A stretch of DNA of 64,000 bases from Sorangium cellulosum (GTDB lineage Bacteria; Myxococcota_A; Polyangia; Polyangiales; Polyangiaceae): contig NZ_CP012670.1 of assembly GCF_004135735.1 (NCBI RefSeq), forward strand, positions 2,666,001 to 2,730,000, read 5' to 3'. This document shows, one piece after another, positions 28,105 through 36,241 of the stretch. The position numbers and the translations under genes are program-made. The first letter of the stretch is position 1; each line of letters begins with the position of its first letter. The notes under the pieces were generated by a model. It saw only the letters and a program-made list of their open reading frames with translations. It had not been told where the DNA came from and made no database searches.

Positions 28105-28362
28105 CTACTTGCGGAGGAAGTGCCGCTCCAGCGCGTCGAGCACCTTCAAGGCGCCGATTGCCTGCTGGAAGTGCTCCCAGGCGCGCGGCTTGCGCTTGCG
28201 CGCGCGGGCGGAGCGGACGCCGAGGTCGAGCACGGCGCGCCAGAGCGCCCGCGGGTCCCACGGCCGAACCCCGGGGAGCTCGTTCAGCAGGCCGCTCGCT
28301 TCGGCGATGCTGGACAGGTCGTCCCGGGTGAGGCGGGGCGCCCGGTCGATGCGTCGCTTCAT
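28105..28362 (-). CDS. small hypothetical protein coupled to the transposon sigma factor
   Basis: 85 residues from ATG 28362, whose ATG overlaps the TGA of the sigma-like gene (ATGA). It is basic and helical (LTRDDLSSIAEASGLLNELPG, ARARKRKPRAWEHFQQAIGALKVLDALERHFLRK). No family is recognised. Coupling suggests it acts with the sigma-like protein, for instance as a partner or modulator. This is inference. Confidence 0.55.
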   Translation of the reverse strand: MKRRIDRAPRLTRDDLSSIAEASGLLNELPGVRPWDPRALWRAVLDLGVRSARARKRKPRAWEHFQQAIGALKVLDALERHFLRK

Positions 28363-28940
28363 CGTCGCCACCTCCGGAGCTTCAGCGCCAGGGCTTCGCG
28401 GGCGATGCGGAGCCTGGACGCCGCGGTGTTGCGGTTCATCCCGTGCCGCGCGGCGTACGCGCCGAGGGACTCCGGGTCGTCTACGGCGAGCAGGATCCGG
28501 AGCTGCCACGGCTTGAGCTGCCAGAGGGCTTCCAGCACCTCGCGCGCTTCAAGCTGCCCCTCGAAGCTCGGCCGCGCCAGCTCGCGCATAAGCCCCAGCG
28601 GCTCGGGGTGGATGACCTCATGACGGACGCTCGCCCGCTCGCGGTAGTGCGAGGCTGTGCGCCAGCAGATCGCATGGATCCACTTGCACAGCGCCTGTCT
28701 CGGGTCGATCGCGGGGTCCGGCCGGAACATGCCGCGCCGCACGGACAGCCACGCGCCGAGCAGGACCTGCTGCGCCACGTCGGGCCGGTCGCGCGCCGGC
28801 ACGCCGCTCTTGATGAGCGTCGCCAGGATGAGCCCACGCTCGGCCGCGATCGTCTCGAAGGCCGGGTAGCTCGGGGGATGTGTCGCGGCAGGCGGGCGGC
28901 GAGCCCCCTTCCGCGAGCGCTTCACCCGCTCCTCCCGCAT
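28359..28940 (-). CDS. ECF-like sigma factor (transposon cargo)
   Basis: 193 residues from ATG 28940. A sigma region 2-like part spans about 35-105 (ILATLIKSGVPARDRPDVAQQVLLGAWLSV, LCKWIHAICWRTASHYRERA). A region 4-like HTH lies at about 140-190 (LKPWQLRILLAVDDPESLGAYAARHGMNRNTAASRLRIAREAL). The two conserved regions and length fit an ECF sigma factor, somewhat divergent. The start overlaps the end of the HTH gene by 19 bp, and its stop overlaps the next gene. A transposon carrying its own sigma factor is unusual. Confidence 0.75.
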   Translation of the reverse strand: MREERVKRSRKGARRPPAATHPPSYPAFETIAAERGLILATLIKSGVPARDRPDVAQQVLLGAWLSVRRGMFRPDPAIDPRQALCKWIHAICWRTASHYRERASVRHEVIHPEPLGLMRELARPSFEGQLEAREVLEALWQLKPWQLRILLAVDDPESLGAYAARHGMNRNTAASRLRIAREALALKLRRWRR

Positions 28941-29257
28941 GTCGGGCAGCGGTCGGCTGGCGTGAGCCTGCCAAGGATCTGGTCGAGGCTCACCCCGGCA
29001 GCCTTCGCGGCGCGCAGGGCCATCGCGTGCGAGCCGCCGTTGCCGCTCGCGAGCTGCTGGAGCGTCCCGGCGCTGACGCCCATCACCTCGGCCAAGCAGG
29101 CCCAGGTGCCGTACAGCGCGCGCAGGTTGCGGACGGCGGCGCGGAGCCGCATGCGCTCCACGTCGGTCAGGGAGAGGGATCGGCTTCGGTGGTACGGGCG
29201 GCGCGCGGGCGCACGTCCGCCTTGCCCACCGTCGGGTGGGATCAGGTACAACTGCAT
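28922..29257 (-). CDS. XRE-like HTH protein with C-terminal Cys pair
   Basis: 111 residues from ATG 29257. The central part is a lambda-repressor-like HTH (YGTWACLAEVMGVSAGTLQQLASGNGGSHAMALRAAKAAGVSLDQIL). The C-terminus ends CPTCGRSG, half of a possible zinc site. It is the first gene of the three-gene cargo operon, reading inward from the right end of the transposon. Its promoter would lie in the 105 bp between its start and the subterminal repeats. It probably regulates cargo or transposase expression; this is inference. Confidence 0.7.
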   Translation of the reverse strand: MQLYLIPPDGGQGGRAPARRPYHRSRSLSLTDVERMRLRAAVRNLRALYGTWACLAEVMGVSAGTLQQLASGNGGSHAMALRAAKAAGVSLDQILGRLTPADRCPTCGRSG

Positions 29258-29459
29258 CGTCGGACCTCGCTGTACGGGGTTCGGCCACGCAGCCCGGAGC
29301 GTTGGCGCGCTCGCGGGCTGCACTACTTCGGCCGAAGTTAGCCCGTCACGCGAGGGCCGGAGTCAAAGTGCAGCACTCAGATCCAAAGTGCAGCACCACC
29401 TGTCGAGAGCCGCCGGGGAGAATTGAAATTCAGACCGGAGCCTGCGGGGAGGCGTGACG

Positions 29460-29673
29460 GTGAAAAATTTCGTGCTGGACGACATCGGCGCGGGCACGGA
29501 CGAGGCGCTGCGAGCGCGGGGGGGGCACGCAGCTCGAAGGCTGGACCGCGCGCATCCTCTCCTCGCCCGTATCGCGTGGCGGCCTCCTGCTCGACGCAGC
29601 GATCGGGCGCGCAGGGACGAGCTCGTCGAGGAAGCTCCTCGCCGGGCACGTCGTATTCACGTCGGATTCGTGA
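29460..29673 (+). pseudogene. small reading frame broken at a G8 tract
   Basis: A GTG at 29460, with GGGGAGG seven bases upstream, starts VKNFVLDDIGAGTDEALRARGG. At the G8 run (29518-29525) the frame changes to low-quality sequence, while the next frame continues as TQLEGWTARILSSPVSRGGL and ends at TGA 29671. Deleting one G would join both into a protein of about 70 residues. It could be a true frameshift, a phase-variable gene or a sequencing error in a homopolymer. No family is recognised. Confidence 0.35.
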
Positions 29674-30052
29674 AACCTCATGGCACGTCGAGCGCTTGTC
29701 ATGGCCGAGAATCTTTCTCGGAGGCGCCGGAAAGTGCTATCCTTTCATTCGCTGGAGCAGAGCGTCTCCAGCCCCTGTCTGACGAACGTCGCGAGCGGCC
29801 CGAGCCCAGGGAGAGCGAGCGAGGAATACTGTACTATCTAGAGCGCGCTCGACCGGCGGATCGGGCCGCGCAGCGGCTCGTCCGACAGCGCCCAGAGGTA
29901 ACGCGGCGAGCAGCGAGGTGGGATGACAGGCGCCCGCCGCGCGCGACACCTCGCTGCGTCGACCCGTGAGAGCCCACGAGGAGGCCTCGCGCCCGCGGAC
30001 CGGCCGAGGCGCCCGCACGCCCATGAACCTGTGTCCGATCTGGAGAACACCG
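29674..30052. other. intergenic region before the DUF6748-like lipoprotein
   Basis: About 380 bp. Reading frames here have biased composition and no domains. It presumably holds the lipoprotein promoter; AT-richer DNA at 29700-29760 is a candidate site but I see no clear boxes. Confidence 0.4.
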
Positions 30053-30826
30053 ATGCTCGACACGACCCATCATCGCATCTCGCGTCTCGCCCTCCTCGGC
30101 GCGCTGACCCTGCCAGCGCTCGCTTGCGACGCCCCGGGCGACGGCGCCCTCGCGCCGGACGAGCCCCGGACCGAGCCCGCCGCCGCGGTCGATCCCGGCG
30201 CGCCCATCGAGGCCGAGGGCGCCGTGGCCGACTACTTCATCGTGACCCGCCCGGATCTCCGCAAGTGCATGTCACCGATGTGCGGCGGCCATTTCGTCGC
30301 CCGCGTCAACACCAGCGTGACCCGCTGCGCGGATGGAACATGGCAAGATGAATGCCATATGTTCGAGCTCGATCTGTCGCGGCTCCGGCTCGACCGCTCG
30401 ACCGCGGCCAAGGTCAAAGAGGCGTTCGGCGCGGGGAAGGCCCTGGTCCGCGGGGAGCTGGGGCAGGTCAAGACGGACCCGCTGTGGCCGCGGCCGGCCG
30501 ACGTGCTCATCGCCAGCGAGGTCTGGCTCGGGGCGACCGGCAAGGCGCCCGAGGGCCACTTCTCTCGGGTGGAGAGCACGGGGATCGTGTGCATCACCTC
30601 TCCCTGCCCGTCCTTCTCGGAGAAGAGCCTGAACACGAGCGTGAGCGGGCCGCTCGACAGCATCGACCTGTCCGCGTCCGGCGCCACGCCGGAGCAGGTC
30701 GAGGGCGGCTTCGCGGCGCTCGCCGCGGGCGGCGTGCTGGTCGCCGGGCATCACACGGTGATCACCGGTCCGGCCGGCTCGATGAACGGCCTCGAGGCGG
30801 TGGAGCTCTACCTGCCCGTGAGGTGA
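30053..30826 (+). CDS. DUF6748-like lipoprotein
   Basis: 257 residues from ATG 30053 (GGAG nine bases upstream); an ATG 33 bases earlier is also possible. The signal peptide is RLALLGALTLPALAC with lipobox Cys at about 25, then an acidic Pro-rich linker. The domain from about 60 on has YFIVTRPDLRKCMSPMCGGHFVARVN, RCADGTWQDECHMFELDLSRL and GIVCITSPCPSFSEKSLN. This fits my memory of the DUF6748 family, common in myxobacteria and of unknown function. Conserved Cys pairs suggest disulfides in an exported protein. Confidence 0.8.
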   Translation: MLDTTHHRISRLALLGALTLPALACDAPGDGALAPDEPRTEPAAAVDPGAPIEAEGAVADYFIVTRPDLRKCMSPMCGGHFVARVNTSVTRCADGTWQDECHMFELDLSRLRLDRSTAAKVKEAFGAGKALVRGELGQVKTDPLWPRPADVLIASEVWLGATGKAPEGHFSRVESTGIVCITSPCPSFSEKSLNTSVSGPLDSIDLSASGATPEQVEGGFAALAAGGVLVAGHHTVITGPAGSMNGLEAVELYLPVR

Positions 30827-31025
30827 GGCTGACCGGCACCGACTCGTACTCCTGCGGGAAGTTGCCCCGGATCAGCAGAAGAACCGCCATGGCTCCAACG
30901 ACGCCAAGACAAGAAGAGAGGGGAAGGATTGTCCCTCCATTTTCCCCTTCTACTTCCCTGGTTTCTTGGCGCCCTCGGCGTCATGGCGGTTCGCCTCTCG
31001 GCCCGACTTCCCGCGGTAGCGCTAG
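30827..31025. other. intergenic region with imperfect hairpin
   Basis: An imperfect inverted repeat (GCCAAGACAAG near 30903 against CTGGTTTCTTGGC ending 30970, with AGGGGAA/TTCCCC inside) could serve as a terminator for the lipoprotein. No gene is seen; the DNA just after it is the remnant described next. Confidence 0.4.
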
Positions 31026-31150
31026 ACCGGCGCGTGCAACCTGGGCGACGCGCTCCGGTCCCCCGTGAGCGCGGAGCCCGCCGCGGGGGAGTGCCTGCTC
31101 GTCCTCGGAGGTCAGGTCGCCGAGGGCGGCCCGGGTCCGCGCACCTCGCC
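31026..31150 (+). pseudogene. remnant of a lamin-tail-domain lipoprotein gene
   Basis: The frame from 31026 reads TGACNLGDALRSPVSAEPAA then GECLLVLGGQVAEGGPGPR. It matches residues of the intact LTD lipoprotein at 20902-21543 (TGACNLGAALWFPVGTQLAA, GEYLLVLGDQAAEDGPGPH) at more than half of the positions over about 38 residues. A TAG stop precedes it directly in frame (31023-31025), there is no start or signal peptide, and the rest of the domain is absent. It is therefore a decayed fragment, abutting the end of the exporter gene. Confidence 0.75.
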
Positions 31151-31158
31151 GCGACAGG

Positions 31159-32814
31159 TCACGACCACGCCTGCGCCGCGGAGGCCTCGTCGGCCCGCGC
31201 CCCCGCCGTCGGCTGCTCGCCCACGAGCTGGCCGAAGTCCATCTTGAGGACCCGATCCGCCAGGCCGTAGTACTTGTCGTCGTGGCTGATGACGAGGATC
31301 GTCTTGCCGCTCGCCCGGAGCTCCGGGAGGATCTGGCGATAGAAGACGTCCTTGAACACGGGATCTTGATCCGCCGCCCACTCGTCGCAGAGCAGGATCG
31401 GCCGGTCCTCCAGGTACGCCGTGAGCAGCGCGAGGCGCTTCCTCTGCCCCTGCGACAGCGACGTCGTGGAGAGCACGCCCCCCTCGACCTTGACCTTGTG
31501 ATCGAGCTGCAAGCGCGCGAGATAGCCGCGCGCGCGCTCGTTGAGCTCGGGCGAGTCGAGCCCGATCAGGCGCTCGAACAGGTGGAAGTCGAAGAACACC
31601 ACCGAGAAGAGCTGCCGGTACGCGTGCCGGTTCCGGTCGGTGATCGGCACGCCGTCGAGCCGGATCTCGCCCGACTCGGGCGTGTACAGGCCGGTGATCA
31701 GCTTCGCCAGCGTCGTCTTGCCGCTGCCGTTGCCGCCGACGAGGAAGATCATCTCCCCGCGCCGCACGCTGAGGTCGATGGGGCCGAGCAGGAAGCTGTC
31801 GTCCTTGCCCTCGGACCGGTACGCGTGCGTCACCCCGGCGAGCTCCAGCCGCGTCCAGCCCCCGGGGAGCGCGGCCCCCGCCTCCGCCTCGCGCGCCTCG
31901 ACCGCGAGGGTCCTGCCGAGATCCTCGACCCGCTGCACCGCGATCCCCGCGCGGCTCAGGGCCGGGATCGCGGCGATGAGGACCTGCATCGGCGTCATCA
32001 GGTAAAGCAGGATGAGCGCATAGCCGACCAGCGCCTCGGCGCTCGCCACCTGGAAGGTCGGCAAGACGAAGAGCGTCACGCCGATGATGGTGAACACCAT
32101 CGCCTGTCCCCACCCGTTCGCGGCCGTGAGCGCCACCACCCCGCGCAGGTTGCTCGCGTGGACCGTCCCCGCCTCCGCCTCGAGCGACGTCGCGAGGAAC
32201 GCCTCGCGGCGCCGCGCGTGGAGCTTCAGCTCCTTCACGCCCCGCGTGAGCGCGCGGAACGCCTTCATCAGCTCCTCGGTCGCCTCGCGCGCGCGGCGGA
32301 AATGGCGCGACGCCCGGCTCATCGGGAGCTGATACCCGAGGACGCCGACCACGATGAGCGCCAGCACCGTGGCCAGCATGAACGGCGAGAGATACCCCAT
32401 GTAGAGCAGGCCGCCGACCACGATGACCAGGTTGATGCAGATGATCGGGATCTGGAGCAGCGCCGCGGTGATCACCGGGACGTCGTCCGTGAGCGCCGTG
32501 AGCACCCGCGGCGGGCCGATCTCCTCGATCTGGCGCAGCGGCGCGTCGAGGAGCTTCCGGCAGATCTTCACCCGGAGATCGAGCAGCGCCCCCTGGCCGA
32601 GCCGCGTGAGCAGGATCTCCGAGTGATACCGGGCGAACGGGAGCAGCAAGCACACCGCGACGAACGCCCACATCACCGCGCCGCGCTCGCCCTGCAGCGC
32701 CTGGTTGATCAGCACGAGCAGCACCGTGTTGCAGGCGCCGCAGATCACCCCCGCGACGATCGCGAGGACCAGGATCCGCCGGGAATACCCGGCGATGAAG
32801 GTGAGGAGCTTCAT
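31159..32814 (-). CDS. cyclic-peptide-type ABC exporter (membrane and ATPase domains fused)
   Basis: 551 residues. Six membrane helices lie in the first 300 residues (starting MKLLTFIAGYSRRILVLAIVAGV). The ATPase domain follows: Walker A VGGNGSGKTT near 355, signature LSQGQRKRLALL near 450, Walker B PILLCDEWAADQDP and the switch His in ISHDDKYY. The pattern is that of the SyrD/PvdE/YojI group, which exports non-ribosomal peptides such as syringomycin and pyoverdine precursors. Its ATG overlaps the TGA of hypF (ATGA), so export and HypF are translationally coupled. It is the last gene of the biosynthetic cluster and very probably exports its product. Confidence 0.92.
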   Translation of the reverse strand: MKLLTFIAGYSRRILVLAIVAGVICGACNTVLLVLINQALQGERGAVMWAFVAVCLLLPFARYHSEILLTRLGQGALLDLRVKICRKLLDAPLRQIEEIGPPRVLTALTDDVPVITAALLQIPIICINLVIVVGGLLYMGYLSPFMLATVLALIVVGVLGYQLPMSRASRHFRRAREATEELMKAFRALTRGVKELKLHARRREAFLATSLEAEAGTVHASNLRGVVALTAANGWGQAMVFTIIGVTLFVLPTFQVASAEALVGYALILLYLMTPMQVLIAAIPALSRAGIAVQRVEDLGRTLAVEAREAEAGAALPGGWTRLELAGVTHAYRSEGKDDSFLLGPIDLSVRRGEMIFLVGGNGSGKTTLAKLITGLYTPESGEIRLDGVPITDRNRHAYRQLFSVVFFDFHLFERLIGLDSPELNERARGYLARLQLDHKVKVEGGVLSTTSLSQGQRKRLALLTAYLEDRPILLCDEWAADQDPVFKDVFYRQILPELRASGKTILVISHDDKYYGLADRVLKMDFGQLVGEQPTAGARADEASAAQAWS

Positions 32815-35192
32815 GGCCGCCCGGCGGAGGTGGGGAGATCCGGAGGCGCCGACCCGGCGCGGGCCGCCGCGACCAGGATCTGGCCGAGGGAGAGCCCGCC
32901 GTCGTTCGACGGGACCAGCCGGTGGCAGTACGGCGTCAGCCCTTCCCGCCCGAGGCGCCGGATCGCGTTGATCAGGACGAACTCGTTCATGAAGACGCCG
33001 CCGCTCATCACCACCCGGCGCACGTCGTACCGCTCGGCCAGGCGCCGGCACACCTGCGCTATCACGTCCACCACGGTCGAGTGGAACCGCCGGCTGAGGT
33101 GCGCAGGCGTCGCGTCCGGCTCCTCGAGCGCGCGCAGGAGATCCCGGACCAGCGGGCGGTAATCCACGATGAGGCGGCCGTCCCGCTCCTCGATGTCGTA
33201 GCGCAGCGGGTCCGCCGTCCGGAAGTCCCGCTCGAGCAGCGCCTCCATCTCGATGGCCGCCTGCGCCTCGTACTCGACCTCATGGCAGATGCGGAGCAGC
33301 GAGGAGACGCCGTCGAACAGCCGGCCCATGCTCGTCGTCGCCGTCGCGTTCAGCCGGCGCTGCGCCATCTTCACGAAGACGTCGCGGCGCTCCTCCGCGA
33401 TGTCCTGGAGCGCCGGCACGCGGACGCCGCCGAGGTCGTCCCCGAACGTCTCGACGAGCAGCGAGATGGCGACGCGGATCGGCTCCTTCACCGCCTTGTC
33501 GCCGCCGAGCAGGACCATCGGCCGGAGGTGCCCGGCGCGCTCGAAGTCGCGGTGATCGCCGACCAGGAACTCGCCGCCCCAGATGGTGTTGTCGAGGCCG
33601 TAGCCGGAGCCGTCGAAGATGACGCCGATGACGCGCTCGCTCAGCCCGTTCTCCGCCATGCACGCGGCCATGTGGGCGTGGTGGTGCTGCACCGTCACGA
33701 CCTCCGCGCCCGCCTGCTGCTTCGCGGCCCGCGTCGACCGGAACGCCGGGTGCATGTCGCACGCGACCGTGTCCGTCTGCACCGACAGGAGCCGCTGGAC
33801 GTGGGTCGAGCAGTCGACATGCGCGCTGAACGTCGCGTCGTTCTTCAGGTCGCCGATGTGCTGGCTGATGAACACCTGCCTGTCCTTGCCGACCGCGACG
33901 GTGGTCTTCAGCTCCCCGCCGAGGGCGACGACCGCGCCGACGTCCTCGGGCATGTGGATCGGGTAGGGCGCGTACCCGCGGGACCGCCGGATGAAGGAGA
34001 GGAGCGGCCCGTCGAGCCCCTCCGCCTCCGTGAGCCGGACGACCGAGTCGTCGACCCGGGTCCGGATGTCGCGGTCGTGCAGCACGAAGTAATCGGCGAT
34101 GTCGCGGAGCTGCGAGAGCGCCGTGTCGTTGTCGTACGCGATCGGGTGCCCGGACAGGTTGCCGCTCGTCATGATGAGCACGTCGAGCGCCGGATCCTCG
34201 AGCAGCAGATAGTGCAGCGGCGTGGACGGCAGCATGACGCCGAAGCTCGGGTTGCGCGGGGCCACCGCCTCCGGGAGGGCGCCCGGCCGCTTGCGCAGGA
34301 GCACGATCGGGCGCTGCCGGCTCTCGAGCAGGGCGCGCTCGGGGGCGCTGACCACGACGTGGCGGCTCGCCGCGTCGCCGTCGGCCACCATCACCGCGAA
34401 CGGCTTGGCGTCGCGGCGCTTGCGGCGGCGGAGCTCCTTCACCGCCGCCTCGTTCCGCGCGTCCGCCACGAGGTGGAACCCGCCGAGGCTCTTGACCGCG
34501 AAGAGCGCGCCCTCGCGCAGCCGGGCGATCGCGAACCGGACCGGATCCTCCGCCGCGATCGGGGCGCCCAGCCGGTCGGTGAGCGTGAGCCGGGGGCCGC
34601 ACGCCGGGCAGGCGTTCGGCTGGGCGTGGTAGCGCCGGTCGTCGATGTCCTCGTACTCCCGCGCGCAGGCGGGGCACATCGCGAAGCGCTGCATCGTGGT
34701 CTGCGGCCGGTCGTACGGCATGTCGCAGATGATCGAGTAGCGCGGCCCGCAATGGGTGCAGTTGATGAACGGGTAGCGATAGCGACGGTTCGCGGGATCG
34801 CGCATCTCCCGCAGGCACTCGGCGCAGACGTCCGAGTCGGGCGGGATGAGCGTGTCGGTGTAGCGCAGATCGACGCTCTTCCGGATGTGGAAGTCGGCGT
34901 GCCGGGGCGCGGGCTCGGTGAGCGCCTCCTCCCGGACCCCCGTGATCCGCGCGAGCGGCGGCGGCGACGCCGAGAGCGCCCGCAGGAATGCCTCGATCGC
35001 CTCGCCCGGGGCCTGCAGCTCGAGCAGCACGCCCTGCGAGTCGTTGAGGACCCACCCGCGCGCCCCGACGTCGCGCGCCAGCCGGTGCACGAACGGCCGG
35101 AAGCCGACGCCCTGCACGATCCCGGAGACCCGGAAGCGGCGGGTGACGACCGCCGGCCGCGGCTCAGCAGAGCCGGGGGAGTTCGGCGCCAT
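32811..35192 (-). CDS. hypF: HypF-type carbamoyltransferase
   Basis: 793 residues from ATG 35192 (an ATG at 35222 is also in frame). In order: acylphosphatase domain (RFRVSGIVQGVGFRPFVHRLA), two zinc-finger-like parts (CAECLREM, NCTHCGPRYS, CPACAREYED, NACPACGPR), YrdC-like domain, and a Kae1/carbamoyltransferase domain with VQHHHAHMAACMAENG and VIFDGSGYGLDNTIWGGEFL. All hallmark residues are present. HypF turns carbamoyl phosphate and ATP into carbamoyl-adenylate and passes the carbamoyl group to HypE's C-terminal Cys. The gene overlaps hypE upstream and the exporter gene downstream. No hydrogenase gene is present, which makes its place in this cluster remarkable. Confidence 0.95.
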   Translation of the reverse strand: MAPNSPGSAEPRPAVVTRRFRVSGIVQGVGFRPFVHRLARDVGARGWVLNDSQGVLLELQAPGEAIEAFLRALSASPPPLARITGVREEALTEPAPRHADFHIRKSVDLRYTDTLIPPDSDVCAECLREMRDPANRRYRYPFINCTHCGPRYSIICDMPYDRPQTTMQRFAMCPACAREYEDIDDRRYHAQPNACPACGPRLTLTDRLGAPIAAEDPVRFAIARLREGALFAVKSLGGFHLVADARNEAAVKELRRRKRRDAKPFAVMVADGDAASRHVVVSAPERALLESRQRPIVLLRKRPGALPEAVAPRNPSFGVMLPSTPLHYLLLEDPALDVLIMTSGNLSGHPIAYDNDTALSQLRDIADYFVLHDRDIRTRVDDSVVRLTEAEGLDGPLLSFIRRSRGYAPYPIHMPEDVGAVVALGGELKTTVAVGKDRQVFISQHIGDLKNDATFSAHVDCSTHVQRLLSVQTDTVACDMHPAFRSTRAAKQQAGAEVVTVQHHHAHMAACMAENGLSERVIGVIFDGSGYGLDNTIWGGEFLVGDHRDFERAGHLRPMVLLGGDKAVKEPIRVAISLLVETFGDDLGGVRVPALQDIAEERRDVFVKMAQRRLNATATTSMGRLFDGVSSLLRICHEVEYEAQAAIEMEALLERDFRTADPLRYDIEERDGRLIVDYRPLVRDLLRALEEPDATPAHLSRRFHSTVVDVIAQVCRRLAERYDVRRVVMSGGVFMNEFVLINAIRRLGREGLTPYCHRLVPSNDGGLSLGQILVAAARAGSAPPDLPTSAGRP

Positions 35193-36192
35193 AGAGCTCC
35201 TCGAGCTGCGTTTGCGTCCCATCGGGCTCGATCACGGAGACGACCGGCGCCGGGGCGCTCTTGACCTCTCCGATCACGGCGGCGTTGCGGCCGTACGGGT
35301 GCGCGCGCAGGATCCCCAGCACGTCACCCACCTTGTCCGCCTCGACGAACAGGCAGAGGCACCCCTCGTTCGCGAGGTGGATGAGGTTGATGCCCAGCAT
35401 GTCCGCGGCCATGACCGCCTCCGGCAGCACCGGCAGCGCCGCGCGCGTGAACGACAGCTCCGCGCCCGCCGCGCGGGCGAACTCGTGCAGGACGGCGCAC
35501 AGGCCGCCGCGCGTGACGTCGCGCATCGCCGTGACGGCGCCCTCGGGCACGCCCCGGAGGACCGCCTCGATGAGGCCGTTGAGCGGCGCGCAGTCGCTCT
35601 GCACCCGCTTCTCGAAGCCGAGCCCCTCGCGCACCGAGAGCAGGTGGATGGAGTGGTTGCCGATGTGCCCGCTGAGCACGATCTTGTTCCCGGGCCGCAC
35701 CGCGCGGCTCACGAGCGGCGGGCGCTCCACGACGCCCACGCCGGTCGTGTTGATGAAGAGCCGGTCGGCCTCGCCCTTGCCGACGACCTTCGTGTCGCCC
35801 GCGACGATCTTCACGCCGGCCTCCCGCGCCGCGTCGCGCGCCGACTCGAGGACCCGGATCAGCGACGACATCGGGAAGCCCGTCTCGATGATGAGGCCCA
35901 GGGTCAGGTACAGCGGCCGGGCGCCGCTCACCGCGAGGTCGTTGACCGTGCCGCAGACAGCCACCTTGCCGATATCGCCGTTGCCGAAGAACAGCGGCGT
36001 CACCACGAACGAGTCGGTGGTGACCGCGATCCGGCCGGTGGGCACGTCGAGGACCGCGCTGTCCTCCATCGCGCCGATGTACGTGTCGCCGAGCGTGGCG
36101 GCGATGCGCTCGACGAGCTCCCGGCTGAGGCGGGCGCCCGTCCCGTGGTCGAGGACGACCTCTTCGTTGTCGCTTGCGTGTTGTCCAGTCAT
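35164..36192 (-). CDS. hypE: HypE-type dehydratase (thiocarbamate to thiocyanate)
   Basis: 342 residues of the AIR-synthase-like fold: LDHGTGARLSRELVERIAAT, IGAMEDSAVLDV, GNGDIGKVAVCGTVNDLAVSGARP, GDTKVVGKGEADRLFINTTGVG. The protein ends LPRLC, keeping the essential C-terminal Cys that receives the carbamoyl group and is dehydrated with ATP to an S-cyano group. It is therefore likely active. It overlaps hypF by about 29 bp. An intrinsic terminator separates it from the isochorismatase-like gene upstream, so it may also have its own promoter. Confidence 0.95.
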   Translation of the reverse strand: MTGQHASDNEEVVLDHGTGARLSRELVERIAATLGDTYIGAMEDSAVLDVPTGRIAVTTDSFVVTPLFFGNGDIGKVAVCGTVNDLAVSGARPLYLTLGLIIETGFPMSSLIRVLESARDAAREAGVKIVAGDTKVVGKGEADRLFINTTGVGVVERPPLVSRAVRPGNKIVLSGHIGNHSIHLLSVREGLGFEKRVQSDCAPLNGLIEAVLRGVPEGAVTAMRDVTRGGLCAVLHEFARAAGAELSFTRAALPVLPEAVMAADMLGINLIHLANEGCLCLFVEADKVGDVLGILRAHPYGRNAAVIGEVKSAPAPVVSVIEPDGTQTQLEELYGAELPRLC

Positions 36193-36241
36193 GGGATGAA
36201 GCTCCAGGGTCGATTCCGCAGCACCTGCGGTGAGAGGGCAT

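Larger units (their letters stand above)
25262..29399. mobile_element. 4.1 kb IS1-like transposon with cargo genes
   Basis: The left end GTGGTGCTGCACTTTG (25262-25277) is the exact reverse complement of the right end CAAAGTGCAGCACCAC (29384-29399). Both ends are flanked by CTGTCGAGAG (25252-25261 and 29400-29409), a 10-bp target duplication; removing one copy and the element restores a regular 42-bp repeat unit. The motif AAAGTGCAGCAC recurs as subterminal copies at 25301 and 25324 (with a shorter one at 25283) and at 29364. Inside are the transposase, a small hypothetical gene, an AlbA_2-domain gene and a sigma/HTH operon. The AlbA_2 gene is clearly less GC-rich than the chromosome, which supports transfer. 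Confidence 0.85.

Noticed and set aside
32811..36192. Part of a NiFe hydrogenase maturation operon
   Set aside because: No hypA, hypB, hypC, hypD or hydrogenase subunit gene occurs on either side; neighbours are NRPS and export genes.
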